A stretch of DNA of 36,580 bases from Bacteroidota bacterium (GTDB lineage Bacteria > Bacteroidota > Ignavibacteria > UBA10030 > UBA6906): contig JAGDMK010000025.1 in the NCBI GenBank assembly GCA_017860635.1, positions 1 through 36,580 of the forward strand, given 5' to 3'. Below are positions 6,477-15,810 of this stretch, piece by piece. The notes beneath the pieces are model-generated. The model searched no databases. It had not been told where the DNA came from and was given only the letters and a program-made list of their open reading frames with translations. Both the position numbers and the translations under genes were made by a program. Position 1 is the stretch's first letter, and each line of letters opens with the position of its first letter.

Positions 6477-9315
6477 CAACCCGGAGGACATTCCTCCCGT
6501 CAAACTGCAGTATGGAAAGCCAGACATTCACCCGCCTCTGGGAGAATCCTACCTTTGAGTGCAGGCCCTGGAACTCACGGACCTCCGCGAGAGCTCGTCC
6601 GAATCCCTGCCGGGTCGTTGCACCGCCCCGTATCGTCTGCAGGACAAGCTCTGCGGTGTCGTACCCGTACAGAGTATGCTTGGCAGGACGTTTCTTGTAT
6701 TTGGACTGGAACGCAGTCAGCCATCCCCGGTATGAGGACAAGGCCGTGTCGGCATGCGCATCAGATTCAAAGAACACACCCGTGCAGTACCGGCGACTGG
6801 CATCCAACTCGGGGAGATTGTTCCACTCCCCTGAACCGAGCAACTGCGTGTGTAGGTTGAAATAGGTGACCTGCGAGGAGACGATGCCGATCTCTCCAGG
6901 TGCGCTGATGGGGATATACAATCCGTCGATGGTCGTGACGGGAATGTCAAGGCTGTCAGCAAGCGATTCATCGTACACCACGTCAATGCCGATAGAGTCC
7001 AGCTTTGCGGCAGCATCAGATCCGATGAGGGAGATCGCGCTGACCGACGCCCCCTTGTGCATGAGCGAATCCAGCCTGTGCACCGGCACGCCGAGACCCG
7101 CGAGCTTCATCAACTCGCCGAGTTTCTTTTTTCCGCCGAACGAGATCATCGGGTCAGCGCCGATACGCAGCCCCGCACGGCGGATGTTGCCCAGCTGCCT
7201 CTTGAGGTCAGCAGATCCGCGCTCATACCATTCCGTGGAGACGACGCGTGCCCCGAGGCGGTGGACCTCATCACTGAAGGCTTCGGCGAGGAACTTGCCG
7301 TAGGAGTCAGACGGAGCGAGAATGGCGAGACGGGAACATTTCCGGCGCTTGACTGCGAATTGCGCCATCGCCCGGCCTCGCATCTCATAATCCGGATTTG
7401 CCTGAAAGATCACACTCCCCAGTGCTGCTATCCCGTTTGCGTTTGCCGTCGGAGTGATCAGCGGAAGGTTCAACTCCGCAGCCGCGCGTGCGGCCGCTAC
7501 CGCCGAACTCGAGAAGACGGGCCCGATGACAGCCACCACCCGATCGTCCGCCGCAAGTTCCCGCACCACACGATCTGCCACGAGGGGATCCCGTTCCGTA
7601 TCACGTGTCACCTGAACAACGCTGATGCGGTGATAGGGATCCGCCATGTACCGTTCAACGGCGAAACTGACGCCCTCGAGTACCTCCTGGGCGATCTCTT
7701 TCGCGGCCGTGGGTGCTCCGTTCCGCATCAACGGAAGCACCACACCCAGCCTCACGTCACTCTGTTTGGTGAGCCTGTTGAGCAGAGCGGTGACGCGCGG
7801 ATGCGTCCGCTCCGCTGGATACATTTGGAGCAGCGTATCAAGCGCGAGGCGGGAGCGAAGAGTGTTTTCCCCTGCGGCTTCGTTCTCGGCAATCTTCAAC
7901 CAGAGAAAGGCCTGACATTCCTGGTCAGAGGTTGTCGGGATGAGACTTCGCAGATGTGCCGGAGTGAATGCCGTCGAGGCGAGCGTATCGATTGCTTCCA
8001 CAATCTCCGCCGCCAGGCGCGGCGGCTCCGGACGCACCATGGTCTCCCAGGCACGGATCATCTCCGTCATCGCATCGTCCTGCCGTCCGATGCGCCGGTA
8101 GATGTTGCCGAGCACGACATGAGCGTCCGAGGTGTACCGGCTCCGGGGATAATCGGTGAGAATCGTCCGCACGGCCCGGGCACTTTCGAGATTTTCGCCA
8201 AGCTGGAAGAGCGCCTTCCCTCTCATGATGATCGCGGCAGTGATCCGCTTGTTGCCGGGGTAGGACGTGGTCAATGTCCCGAATGTTTCCGCCGCTTCCC
8301 TGAACTGCCCACTTTGATACTGAACGACCCCGGTGGAAAAGAGATCGCCGATTTCCCGGTCGCCGGGGGTTGATACCTGCGCGAGCGAAGAGAACCAGCC
8401 GACAAGGAAGGCGAGGAGAAGGAGACTCAATCGTTCAGCGAGCCGCAACTCCCGCATGCGCGCGTGCAGCCGTCCATCCATGGCACGCTGGTGGCCCGGG
8501 TGGAGACGCAACGCGGTGTCAAACGCTGCCAGGGCGTGTTCCATGTCACCTTTCTGCAAAGAGAGTTCTCCCATGATGACCGACGTCTCAGCTGACTGTG
8601 GATCCAGATCGAGGGCACGGCGCAGGCACACTTCGGCCTCATTGAGCCGCCGCAGGCGGAGCAGCACTTCACCGCACAAGTGCCATGCACGCGCGTCCAG
8701 CGGATCAAGGTTCACGGCCATCTGGAATGCGTCGAGTGCCTCCATCAGGTTCCGGTTCTGCAGGTAGGCCTGACCCAGGAGCTGGTGGGTCCAGCCGTTG
8801 TACGGACTGATGCGCAGTGCGCGTTTCAGCTCGGCCGCTGCTTCTCCCGGCCGGCGTGTTGCCAGCAGGATTTCCCCCAGGACCTCCCGCGCCTGCGGGA
8901 GGCGTGATTCCAGGGTCAGCGCCTTCCGAATCTCCGCCTCAGCCCCCGCCATCTTGCCCAGGTGCATGAGCGCCACTGCTGCCCGCAGGTGCACCTGCGG
9001 AAGCCTTTTTGTCAGTAGCGGGGCAAGACACTCCAGTGCCCCACTGTAGTCGCTTCGCCTGAGCAGGTGATCACTGAGCACTGTCAGACAGTGCGTGCTG
9101 TCGGAGCATGTCCGCGCCCCCCGGCGGAGAATGCGCTCGGCTTCCTCCGCGTGTCCTTCATCCAGAAAGATCGCCGCCAGCCGGAGGTACGGTTCCTCCA
9201 GATCCGGAGCCGCCTTCATCAGCCGCCAGTAGACCTGTCCGGCGTGGAGTACCTTCCCTTCTTCCTCATAACGCCGTGCTGCGTCGAGCAACTCATGTAT
9301 GCCAAGACAGGCCAC
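6457..9315 (-). CDS. TPR repeat protein with central TM/signal-like segment and C-terminal type I periplasmic-binding-fold (Leu/Ile/Val-binding-like) domain
   Basis: 952 aa; N-terminal TPRs, hydrophobic LSLLLLAFLVGWFSSLAQV at about aa 296-314, second TPR set, then DVRLGVVLPLMRNGAPTAAKEIAQEVLEGVSFAVE...VVAVIGPVFSSSAVAAARAAAELNLPLITPTAN...FAVKRRKCSRLAILAPSDSYGK. Confidence 0.85.
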   Translation of the reverse strand: MACLGIHELLDAARRYEEEGKVLHAGQVYWRLMKAAPDLEEPYLRLAAIFLDEGHAEEAERILRRGARTCSDSTHCLTVLSDHLLRRSDYSGALECLAPLLTKRLPQVHLRAAVALMHLGKMAGAEAEIRKALTLESRLPQAREVLGEILLATRRPGEAAAELKRALRISPYNGWTHQLLGQAYLQNRNLMEALDAFQMAVNLDPLDARAWHLCGEVLLRLRRLNEAEVCLRRALDLDPQSAETSVIMGELSLQKGDMEHALAAFDTALRLHPGHQRAMDGRLHARMRELRLAERLSLLLLAFLVGWFSSLAQVSTPGDREIGDLFSTGVVQYQSGQFREAAETFGTLTTSYPGNKRITAAIIMRGKALFQLGENLESARAVRTILTDYPRSRYTSDAHVVLGNIYRRIGRQDDAMTEMIRAWETMVRPEPPRLAAEIVEAIDTLASTAFTPAHLRSLIPTTSDQECQAFLWLKIAENEAAGENTLRSRLALDTLLQMYPAERTHPRVTALLNRLTKQSDVRLGVVLPLMRNGAPTAAKEIAQEVLEGVSFAVERYMADPYHRISVVQVTRDTERDPLVADRVVRELAADDRVVAVIGPVFSSSAVAAARAAAELNLPLITPTANANGIAALGSVIFQANPDYEMRGRAMAQFAVKRRKCSRLAILAPSDSYGKFLAEAFSDEVHRLGARVVSTEWYERGSADLKRQLGNIRRAGLRIGADPMISFGGKKKLGELMKLAGLGVPVHRLDSLMHKGASVSAISLIGSDAAAKLDSIGIDVVYDESLADSLDIPVTTIDGLYIPISAPGEIGIVSSQVTYFNLHTQLLGSGEWNNLPELDASRRYCTGVFFESDAHADTALSSYRGWLTAFQSKYKKRPAKHTLYGYDTAELVLQTIRGGATTRQGFGRALAEVREFQGLHSKVGFSQRRVNVWLSILQFDGRNVLRVDEIQTE

Positions 9316-9326
9316 GGGACGCCCCC

Positions 9327-11027
9327 TCAGAAATCCTTTCGCAGGGCCCGAAGGCCCAGTTGATGAGACAAAACGGTTACCGCACCTGCGATAAGGACGA
9401 TTCCTCCGAGTGCCAGGGTCATAGGAAGGTCAGAGGAGCGCTGCCCCAGCAATCCTGCTATAAACGAGGCGGGCAACGCAACGATGCCGGCAACGACCAG
9501 GAGGATAACCAGGCTACCCAGAAAGGTCACCGATGCGCCCTGGGAGGAAGCAACTTTCACCGGATTCTTCTCATTCAGCGTGGCATAGTACGCACCGGAG
9601 CCAAGATTCAGGCTCACAAGAGCCACCACGAGCCCGGCCATGCCTGTGGCGGCCAGAATCAATAGAGACGAGTGCCCGCGCATGGCAGGGACCGACAGCA
9701 CGATCATCAGCTCAGCGGGCACAATGACAGAGGCAAGCGCCACGGCAAACTTCATCCAGTAGAGCCGCGACAGTGTGATCGGCGCCGTCCGCACCGCCCA
9801 GAACGCATCGCCTTCGAGGCTCACTGTGGGAAAGACAAATCGCAGGATGACGGAACTCACAAGAAAACCAATGAAGATGAAGACGATGACGAACGACAGC
9901 ACGAGCGATGCCGGCTGGTTGACCGTCACATCCATGGAACGGATCGAAGCGACAACGGCGCACGCAAGAAAAAACATGATGAGGGTATGCAACCGTTGCG
10001 ACGGATCGCGCATGAAGAGCCAGAAATCGCGTTTGACCACGGCTTCAAGATGAGGGCGATATCCCCAGAACCGACCGAATTCCATGATGGCGGGGCGGAG
10101 CCACCCGTTTGCTGCTGTCCGGTGCATGCGCATCTCTGTCGCCGCCAGCCACGAAGCATAGTACCATCGCCGTCCAACCAGCGCCGCAACCACGGCGAGC
10201 ACAACAAGCAGGAGGAACAGAAGCCCGGCGTACCCCCATGCTTCCGCCACACGGTGGCGGACCAGCGCGTTCAGAAGCTCCGCCAGCCAGTCGCTGGGGA
10301 ACCAATAGAGGACATCACTCCCGGCGGCGGCACCCTCCCCGGCAGCCGCATCGACCCCGGCTGCGCCGCGGAAAAATGTCGCGGAACGGATGACCGCCGT
10401 CGGGTCCATGGTCCGCATCAGCAGAGAGGTCACGACGACATAAATCGGAATGGCAATGCTCATCATCCAGCGAACGCCGATACGTGCGGCCCCGAGAATC
10501 AGAAGGGCGAGGGCAATCACCGCCAGCATTCCCGCAATCAGGACAAAGGGAACGAAGGCCGCGAACATGATGAAGAGATAGCTCCAGAAGTCCAGATGGA
10601 ACACCGAACCGTACGCAAGGACGCCCGCCAGGCCCAGGAGCATCAGAGTGGAGCCGCTGGTGATCACATTTTCCACCATACGCACACCGAACACGGCCGA
10701 ATGCGGAACCGGGAGTGAGAACAGAAACGGAATATCCTCAGCCGTATACAGCGTGGCGTAACTCACCAGGAGGCTGATCATATTCACTGAGAGGAAGAAG
10801 CTGAACATCACGAAGGAGAGGAGACGGTGGACGGTGTAGAGATCGATATGAACCTGGTGCACAAGATAGGCCAGGAACATGCGCACGATCACGAATGTCC
10901 CGACCGCAACGCCGCCGAAGATCAGGACAGAGGAGATGTTCTTACTCAGCGACTGCCATCGCGTATCCGTGATGCCTTTCATCAGCATCGCGGCACGGAC
11001 ACTCAGAAGGAGGAAGAATTCCCGCAT
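9327..11027 (-). CDS. ABC-2-type exporter permease (large multi-TM protein)
   Basis: 566 aa with many hydrophobic segments, 5 bp downstream of an ABC ATPase gene; resembles putative ABC exporter permeases. Confidence 0.8.
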   Translation of the reverse strand: MREFFLLLSVRAAMLMKGITDTRWQSLSKNISSVLIFGGVAVGTFVIVRMFLAYLVHQVHIDLYTVHRLLSFVMFSFFLSVNMISLLVSYATLYTAEDIPFLFSLPVPHSAVFGVRMVENVITSGSTLMLLGLAGVLAYGSVFHLDFWSYLFIMFAAFVPFVLIAGMLAVIALALLILGAARIGVRWMMSIAIPIYVVVTSLLMRTMDPTAVIRSATFFRGAAGVDAAAGEGAAAGSDVLYWFPSDWLAELLNALVRHRVAEAWGYAGLLFLLLVVLAVVAALVGRRWYYASWLAATEMRMHRTAANGWLRPAIMEFGRFWGYRPHLEAVVKRDFWLFMRDPSQRLHTLIMFFLACAVVASIRSMDVTVNQPASLVLSFVIVFIFIGFLVSSVILRFVFPTVSLEGDAFWAVRTAPITLSRLYWMKFAVALASVIVPAELMIVLSVPAMRGHSSLLILAATGMAGLVVALVSLNLGSGAYYATLNEKNPVKVASSQGASVTFLGSLVILLVVAGIVALPASFIAGLLGQRSSDLPMTLALGGIVLIAGAVTVLSHQLGLRALRKDF

Positions 11028-11032
11028 GGCGG

Positions 11033-11740
11033 TTATCGCGTGACTTCAAGAAACGTCTGTTCGAGCTGGCCGTGATCACCCCACGAAGCCTTGAGCATTT
11101 CCTCATAGATGATGCGACCTTTCTTGATGATGACGATCCGGTCGCAGAGTTCTTCAACCGCTCGGAGGAGGTGTGTCGACATGAACACCGTCAATCCTTT
11201 TTTCGTCAGCTGCTTGAGCGTGGTCTTGACCAGCCATGCGCTGCGGGGATCAAGGCCGAGGAGTGGTTCGTCGATGATCAGCGCAGGCGGGTCGTGTATC
11301 AGTGCCGCGGCCAGTGCCACTCTCTGCCGCATCCCCTGAGAATACTCCTCCGCGGGGTTGTTCAGGAAGGGTTCCATCTCAAACAGCTGAGCATAGTGAT
11401 CGATGCGCTGCTTCAGAACCCGGCCGTCCTCTTTGTACAGTCCTCCCACGAAGTAGAGGAATTCCCTTCCGGTCAGGCGGTCATACAGATGCGGCTGATC
11501 CGGCACATAACCGAAGCTCCGCTTTGCCTCGACGGGATGCGTCTGGATGTCGTAACCATTGATCGTACACGATCCCGAGGTCGGCCGGTACAGGCCGGTC
11601 ATCATCTTGATTGTGGTCGTCTTGCCTGCACCATTCGGGCCGAGGAATCCAAAGAACTCACCCGGAGCGATCTTCAGCGAAATGGCGTCCACTGCGACAA
11701 ATGAGCCGAAATGCTTTGAAACATTCTGAAGTTCGATCAC
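11033..11740 (-). CDS. ABC transporter ATP-binding protein
   Basis: Walker A GFLGPNGAGKTTTIKMM, signature EYSQGMRQRVALAAAL, Walker B PPALIIDEPLLGLDP, H-loop STHLL. Confidence 0.97.
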   Translation of the reverse strand: MIELQNVSKHFGSFVAVDAISLKIAPGEFFGFLGPNGAGKTTTIKMMTGLYRPTSGSCTINGYDIQTHPVEAKRSFGYVPDQPHLYDRLTGREFLYFVGGLYKEDGRVLKQRIDHYAQLFEMEPFLNNPAEEYSQGMRQRVALAAALIHDPPALIIDEPLLGLDPRSAWLVKTTLKQLTKKGLTVFMSTHLLRAVEELCDRIVIIKKGRIIYEEMLKASWGDHGQLEQTFLEVTR

Positions 11741-11827
11741 GCGTGATTCCTGCCTTGCTGAAGTGGACTAATTAGTTCAAAAAAAGGGCAAGAATCAATC
11801 AGGACCGGGCGTCTATGGTTGACCATA

Positions 11828-13018
11828 CTACACCTTTCGTGAGCGTTTTCCGAGTGCTGCGGTGATCTCCTTGCGCAGCCGTCTGAGGATTGCCAAATCC
11901 TCCTCGATCAGCGAGAGCATGGCCCGTCGTTGCTGCCTGGTCTTGCTCCCGCGGAGGACGCGCTGGCGTGTGAAGTGATCCATGAGGGTGAGTGCCACCA
12001 TGGATTCTGCAACAGGGACGATGCGGGGACAGATGCATGGATCATGCCTTCCCTGAACGGAGATGCGCGCCGGACGGCCGTCGACCGTGGTTGTGTCCTG
12101 CATCTTCCGGATGGAAGAGGTCGGCTTGACAGCGATCCGCATGATGAGATCCTCGCCGGTGGAGATTCCTCCTGCCATCCCGCCGGCATTGTTTGTCCGG
12201 CTCCGGACGCGCCGCGCGGACGCATCAAAATAAAGGGGATCATTGTTCTCGCTTCCCCTGAGCCGCGCCCCTGCGAAGCCGTTCCCGAACTCCACACCTT
12301 TCACCGCTCCAACGGACATGAGCGCATGCGCGAGATCGGCTCCCAGCTTGTCGAACACCGGTTCGCCCAGTCCCACAGGCATGTTGCGCACACGGATCTC
12401 GACGATGCCGCCCACGGAGTCGCCTTCGTCGCGGGCTCGCATGATTGCGCCCGCCATTTCTTCAGCGGCGCGACTGTCCGCGCAGCGCAGCGGATTTTGT
12501 TCAATGACAGATTCGTCAAACTCCCGCGCCGCAATCCCCGCGACTTCCACCGTGTACCCGATGATGTCGATTCCACGTGCGGCAAGGAAGCTCTTTGCAA
12601 GCGCGCCGGCCGCCACCCGCGCCACCGTCTCGCGTCCGGACGATCTCCCCCCTCCACGGTAGTCCGCAATGCCGTACTTGGCCAGGTAGGTATGGCCTGC
12701 GTGACCCGGACGGAACATCGCCTTGATCTTCTCGTACGCCATCGGACGCTGGTCTGTGTTGCGGATGATCATACAGATCGGCATGCCGGTGGTTTTTCCT
12801 TCGAACAAACCGCTGAGCACCTCCACCCTGTCCGGTTCCCTGCGTGGCGTCGTGAGCGTACTCTGTCCCGGGCGGCGCCGGTCGAGTTCCTTCTGGATCG
12901 CCGCGACATCAAAGCGCATCCCCGGCCGTACGCCGTCGAGAACCACGCCCAGTGCGGGCCCGTGGCTTTCGCCGAATGTCGTGATGCGCACATGTGTTCC
13001 AAATGAATTGCCGGCCAT
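11828..13018 (-). CDS. aroC: Chorismate synthase
   Basis: MAGNSFGTHVRITTFGESHGPALGVVLDGVRPGM, RPGHAGHTYLAKYGIADYRGGGRSSGRETVARVAAGALAK, NNAGGMAGGISTGEDL. Confidence 0.98.
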   Translation of the reverse strand: MAGNSFGTHVRITTFGESHGPALGVVLDGVRPGMRFDVAAIQKELDRRRPGQSTLTTPRREPDRVEVLSGLFEGKTTGMPICMIIRNTDQRPMAYEKIKAMFRPGHAGHTYLAKYGIADYRGGGRSSGRETVARVAAGALAKSFLAARGIDIIGYTVEVAGIAAREFDESVIEQNPLRCADSRAAEEMAGAIMRARDEGDSVGGIVEIRVRNMPVGLGEPVFDKLGADLAHALMSVGAVKGVEFGNGFAGARLRGSENNDPLYFDASARRVRSRTNNAGGMAGGISTGEDLIMRIAVKPTSSIRKMQDTTTVDGRPARISVQGRHDPCICPRIVPVAESMVALTLMDHFTRQRVLRGSKTRQQRRAMLSLIEEDLAILRRLRKEITAALGKRSRKV

Positions 13019-13035
13019 GGTGGATGCGAATCCGT

Positions 13036-14313
13036 TCAGGTGGATGATTGATGAGTGGACAGGCGGGCGAGCTCATCCCAAAACCGCGGATAGGATTTCG
13101 CCACACAGTCAGGAGTTTCCACAAGGATGCCGGGGACACGAAGTCCGATCACTGCAAACATCATTGCCAGCCGGTGGTCTTCATGCGGATCGAGCTGTGC
13201 TCCGTGCAGGGGAACGGGATGGATTTCAAGTCCGTCCTCTGCCACCCGGATGTCCGCACCCATCTGCGTGAGCTGTTCCGCAAGCGTCCCGAGACGATCA
13301 GATTCTTTGAACCGGAGGTGTGCGACGTTGCGGATCCGCGTCGGGCTGTCTGCAAAGAGAGCCACAGCCACGAGCGCCGGCACGGCATCGGGCATGGCAT
13401 TCATGTCGGCGTCGATTCCTCGCAGCGCTTCCTGCCGCTCAACCGCAACCTGCATCCCATCCCGCTGCACGCGGCACCCCATGCGTTGCAGGACTTCGAG
13501 GAATCCCGCATCACCCTGCATGGAGTCCGGCGCCAGGTGCGGCACGGCAACAGGTCCGCCACACAGCGCGGCGGCGGCGAATGGGTACGTTGCACTGGAT
13601 GCATCGGCCTCGATCTGGTATGCCGCTGCCCGGTACCGGGCACCGGCAGAGATCTCGAACCGGGAATCCCGGACACGCACACCGACGCCAAATGAATTCA
13701 TCACGCGAATCGTCATCGTTACGTAGGGTGCGGACGGGAGGCTCCCCGGCACGTCGAGCATGAGCTCTCGCTCCAAACCGGGCGACGCCAGCAGGAGGGA
13801 GGAGACAAATTGAGAACTCTGCTCACCGCTCACACTCGCCGCACCGCCGCGGAAGGTTCCGCCGTGAACGACGTACCGTGATGCATGCGGCTGGAATTCA
13901 ACATGCACACCCAGACCGGTCAGCGCGTCGATGAGCGGAGTGATTGGCCGGAGGGCCATGCGCGGAGATCCCTCAAACACGGTCGTGCCCGTTGCCCGGG
14001 CCGCAACAGACAACAGAAAGCGCAATGTCGTCCCTGCATTGCCGACAGGGATGGGATACTTCGGCGCGTAGAGCCGCCCACCCGTGCCGTGAACAGTCAG
14101 GCCGTCTCCGGAACGCACAGCCAGCACACCCATCTGATTCAACCCATTGATCATCATGCCGGTATCGGTGCTGTCCGATGAGTTCTGGATGACTGACTTG
14201 CCCTCCGCAAGCGCCGCACAGACCAGAGCCCGGTTCGTGATGCTCTTCGATCCCGGCACGTGCATGACTCCTTCGAGGCGGTCAACCGGCACTATGATTC
14301 GTGGGGAGGACAT
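13036..14313 (-). CDS. aroA: 3-phosphoshikimate 1-carboxyvinyltransferase (EPSP synthase)
   Basis: PGSKSITNRALVCAALAEG, VGNAGTTLRFLLSVAA, SSQFVSSLLLASP, RFKESDRLGTLAEQLTQMGADI, DHRLAMMFAV. Confidence 0.98.
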   Translation of the reverse strand: MSSPRIIVPVDRLEGVMHVPGSKSITNRALVCAALAEGKSVIQNSSDSTDTGMMINGLNQMGVLAVRSGDGLTVHGTGGRLYAPKYPIPVGNAGTTLRFLLSVAARATGTTVFEGSPRMALRPITPLIDALTGLGVHVEFQPHASRYVVHGGTFRGGAASVSGEQSSQFVSSLLLASPGLERELMLDVPGSLPSAPYVTMTIRVMNSFGVGVRVRDSRFEISAGARYRAAAYQIEADASSATYPFAAAALCGGPVAVPHLAPDSMQGDAGFLEVLQRMGCRVQRDGMQVAVERQEALRGIDADMNAMPDAVPALVAVALFADSPTRIRNVAHLRFKESDRLGTLAEQLTQMGADIRVAEDGLEIHPVPLHGAQLDPHEDHRLAMMFAVIGLRVPGILVETPDCVAKSYPRFWDELARLSTHQSST

Positions 14314-14319
14314 CTCCGT

Positions 14320-15810
14320 TCAGGTGCGGACCTTTCCGGTTCCGGGAGCGAGAGCGGCGGACGCGATCTCGAAGCGACGGCGGACCTGTGCAGCGCTCAC
14401 GCGGATTCCGGTCAGGAGGCGTATCTGCTCGACCGCCTGTTGTGCATACATTTCCACGCCGGTGATCACGACAAGCCCCCTGTCCCGCCCCATTGTCAGA
14501 AAACGGGTCATGGATGGATTGTAGATTGCATCGAAGACCAGACGGACTGTGGGGGGAATTGCGTCCACCGGAGTGTTCTGGATATCCGGCCACATGCCGA
14601 CCGGCGTTGCGTTGATGAGAATCTCAGGGTTGAGGTCATGGAGTTCAAGGAGCGGAGCCCACCCAACGCCGAGCTCTCCGGCCAGCGTCCGGGCGTGCGT
14701 GTCTGACCTGTTGACGATCACCACAGACGCACCCCGGTGTTTCGCCTCCGCTGCGATTGCACGCGCGGCCCCTCCCGCACCCACAATCACCAGCTTCTTC
14801 CCTGCCACCTTCATTCTCCGCTCGATAGCCACGAGAGCACCTTTGGCATCGGTGTTCGCGCCATGCCATCCAGTGCGCCTGTGCACCAGAGTGTTCACAG
14901 CGCCGATCGCCGCAGCCTCAGGCGAGCAGGAGGCACAATACCGGACCATCTCCTGTTTATGGGGAAGCGTGACGCTGCATCCCGACACCATGGGGCTGAC
15001 ATCCTTCATGAACCGCGCGGTGTCGACAACGGGAAACCGCACGTACACGCCGTCAAACCCCGCCGAGCGGTATAACGGATTGTGGATGTAGACGCCCTTG
15101 CTCTGTCCGACCGGATTCCCCACGAGTCCGAACACCTTTGTACGCCGTGTGCGCTCGTGCGCATGGTATATCGTATGCAGGATCCGGGCGGGCACTTGCC
15201 CGGGGGCAGATGGTTCTCCCTCTTCGGGAGCGGCATATGTTGCCCATCCGCCGAGCATTTTGTAGAGGACACGGCTGGCCTCGCCTGCCGTCCCCATGGC
15301 CAGCGCGATGGCGTGCTGCTTGTCCTTGCGGGCCAACTGCAGAAACATCCTGACCAGCGACAGTTGCCAGGCATCGTCGGCCATGAACGATAATTTCACA
15401 ACATCAGCGCGCACCGCGCGAAGCGCTCTGTACGTCCGGGGAATATCGGGAGGTTGCTGATCGAAACAATGTCTCGAGACAATCAGCCTGGTACGCACAT
15501 GGTGCGATGTGAGCAATGCACGGAAGTCCCGGATAGCATCGAGTTCTATGTCGACAAATGCCGCACCGGCCTTCGCGGCATCACAGAGGCGGTCAAGGCG
15601 TCCACGCTCATCACCTGCATACGTTCCTCCCTCACGCACCGGCCTGCAGGTCGCGATCCAGGGCTTACGACAGCCGCGGATCAAGTCCCCCACTGGACTG
15701 TCAGCAATCCGATCCAACCGGAATTCAACCATCTGTGCATAACGGGATGAGAGCCGGAGCTGTCTTCGGGCGTCCTCTGGAGTCGGTCCGGTGATGGCCA
15801 CGATGATCAT
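14320..15810 (-). CDS. aroDE: Bifunctional type I 3-dehydroquinate dehydratase / shikimate dehydrogenase
   Basis: N-terminal type I DHQase (VEFRLDRIAD, LIVSRHCFD, ADVVKLSFMADD, ALAMGTAGEASRV, SAPGQVP) fused to shikimate dehydrogenase (FGLVGNPVGQSKGVYIHNPLY, GCSVTLPHKQEMV, WHGANTDAKGALVAIE, VIVGAGGAARAIA). Confidence 0.95.
   Translation of the reverse strand: MIIVAITGPTPEDARRQLRLSSRYAQMVEFRLDRIADSPVGDLIRGCRKPWIATCRPVREGGTYAGDERGRLDRLCDAAKAGAAFVDIELDAIRDFRALLTSHHVRTRLIVSRHCFDQQPPDIPRTYRALRAVRADVVKLSFMADDAWQLSLVRMFLQLARKDKQHAIALAMGTAGEASRVLYKMLGGWATYAAPEEGEPSAPGQVPARILHTIYHAHERTRRTKVFGLVGNPVGQSKGVYIHNPLYRSAGFDGVYVRFPVVDTARFMKDVSPMVSGCSVTLPHKQEMVRYCASCSPEAAAIGAVNTLVHRRTGWHGANTDAKGALVAIERRMKVAGKKLVIVGAGGAARAIAAEAKHRGASVVIVNRSDTHARTLAGELGVGWAPLLELHDLNPEILINATPVGMWPDIQNTPVDAIPPTVRLVFDAIYNPSMTRFLTMGRDRGLVVITGVEMYAQQAVEQIRLLTGIRVSAAQVRRRFEIASAALAPGTGKVRT

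Noticed and set aside
7057-8373. 438-aa plus-strand ORF opposite the TPR/PBP gene
   Set aside because: Shadow ORF; composition atypical and no motif
9672-10718. 348-aa His/Asp/Arg-rich plus-strand ORF
   Set aside because: Antisense of the membrane permease; hydrophobic codons read backwards give this charged composition
11930-13006. 358-aa plus-strand ORF opposite aroC
   Set aside because: Shadow ORF; aroC is unambiguous on the minus strand
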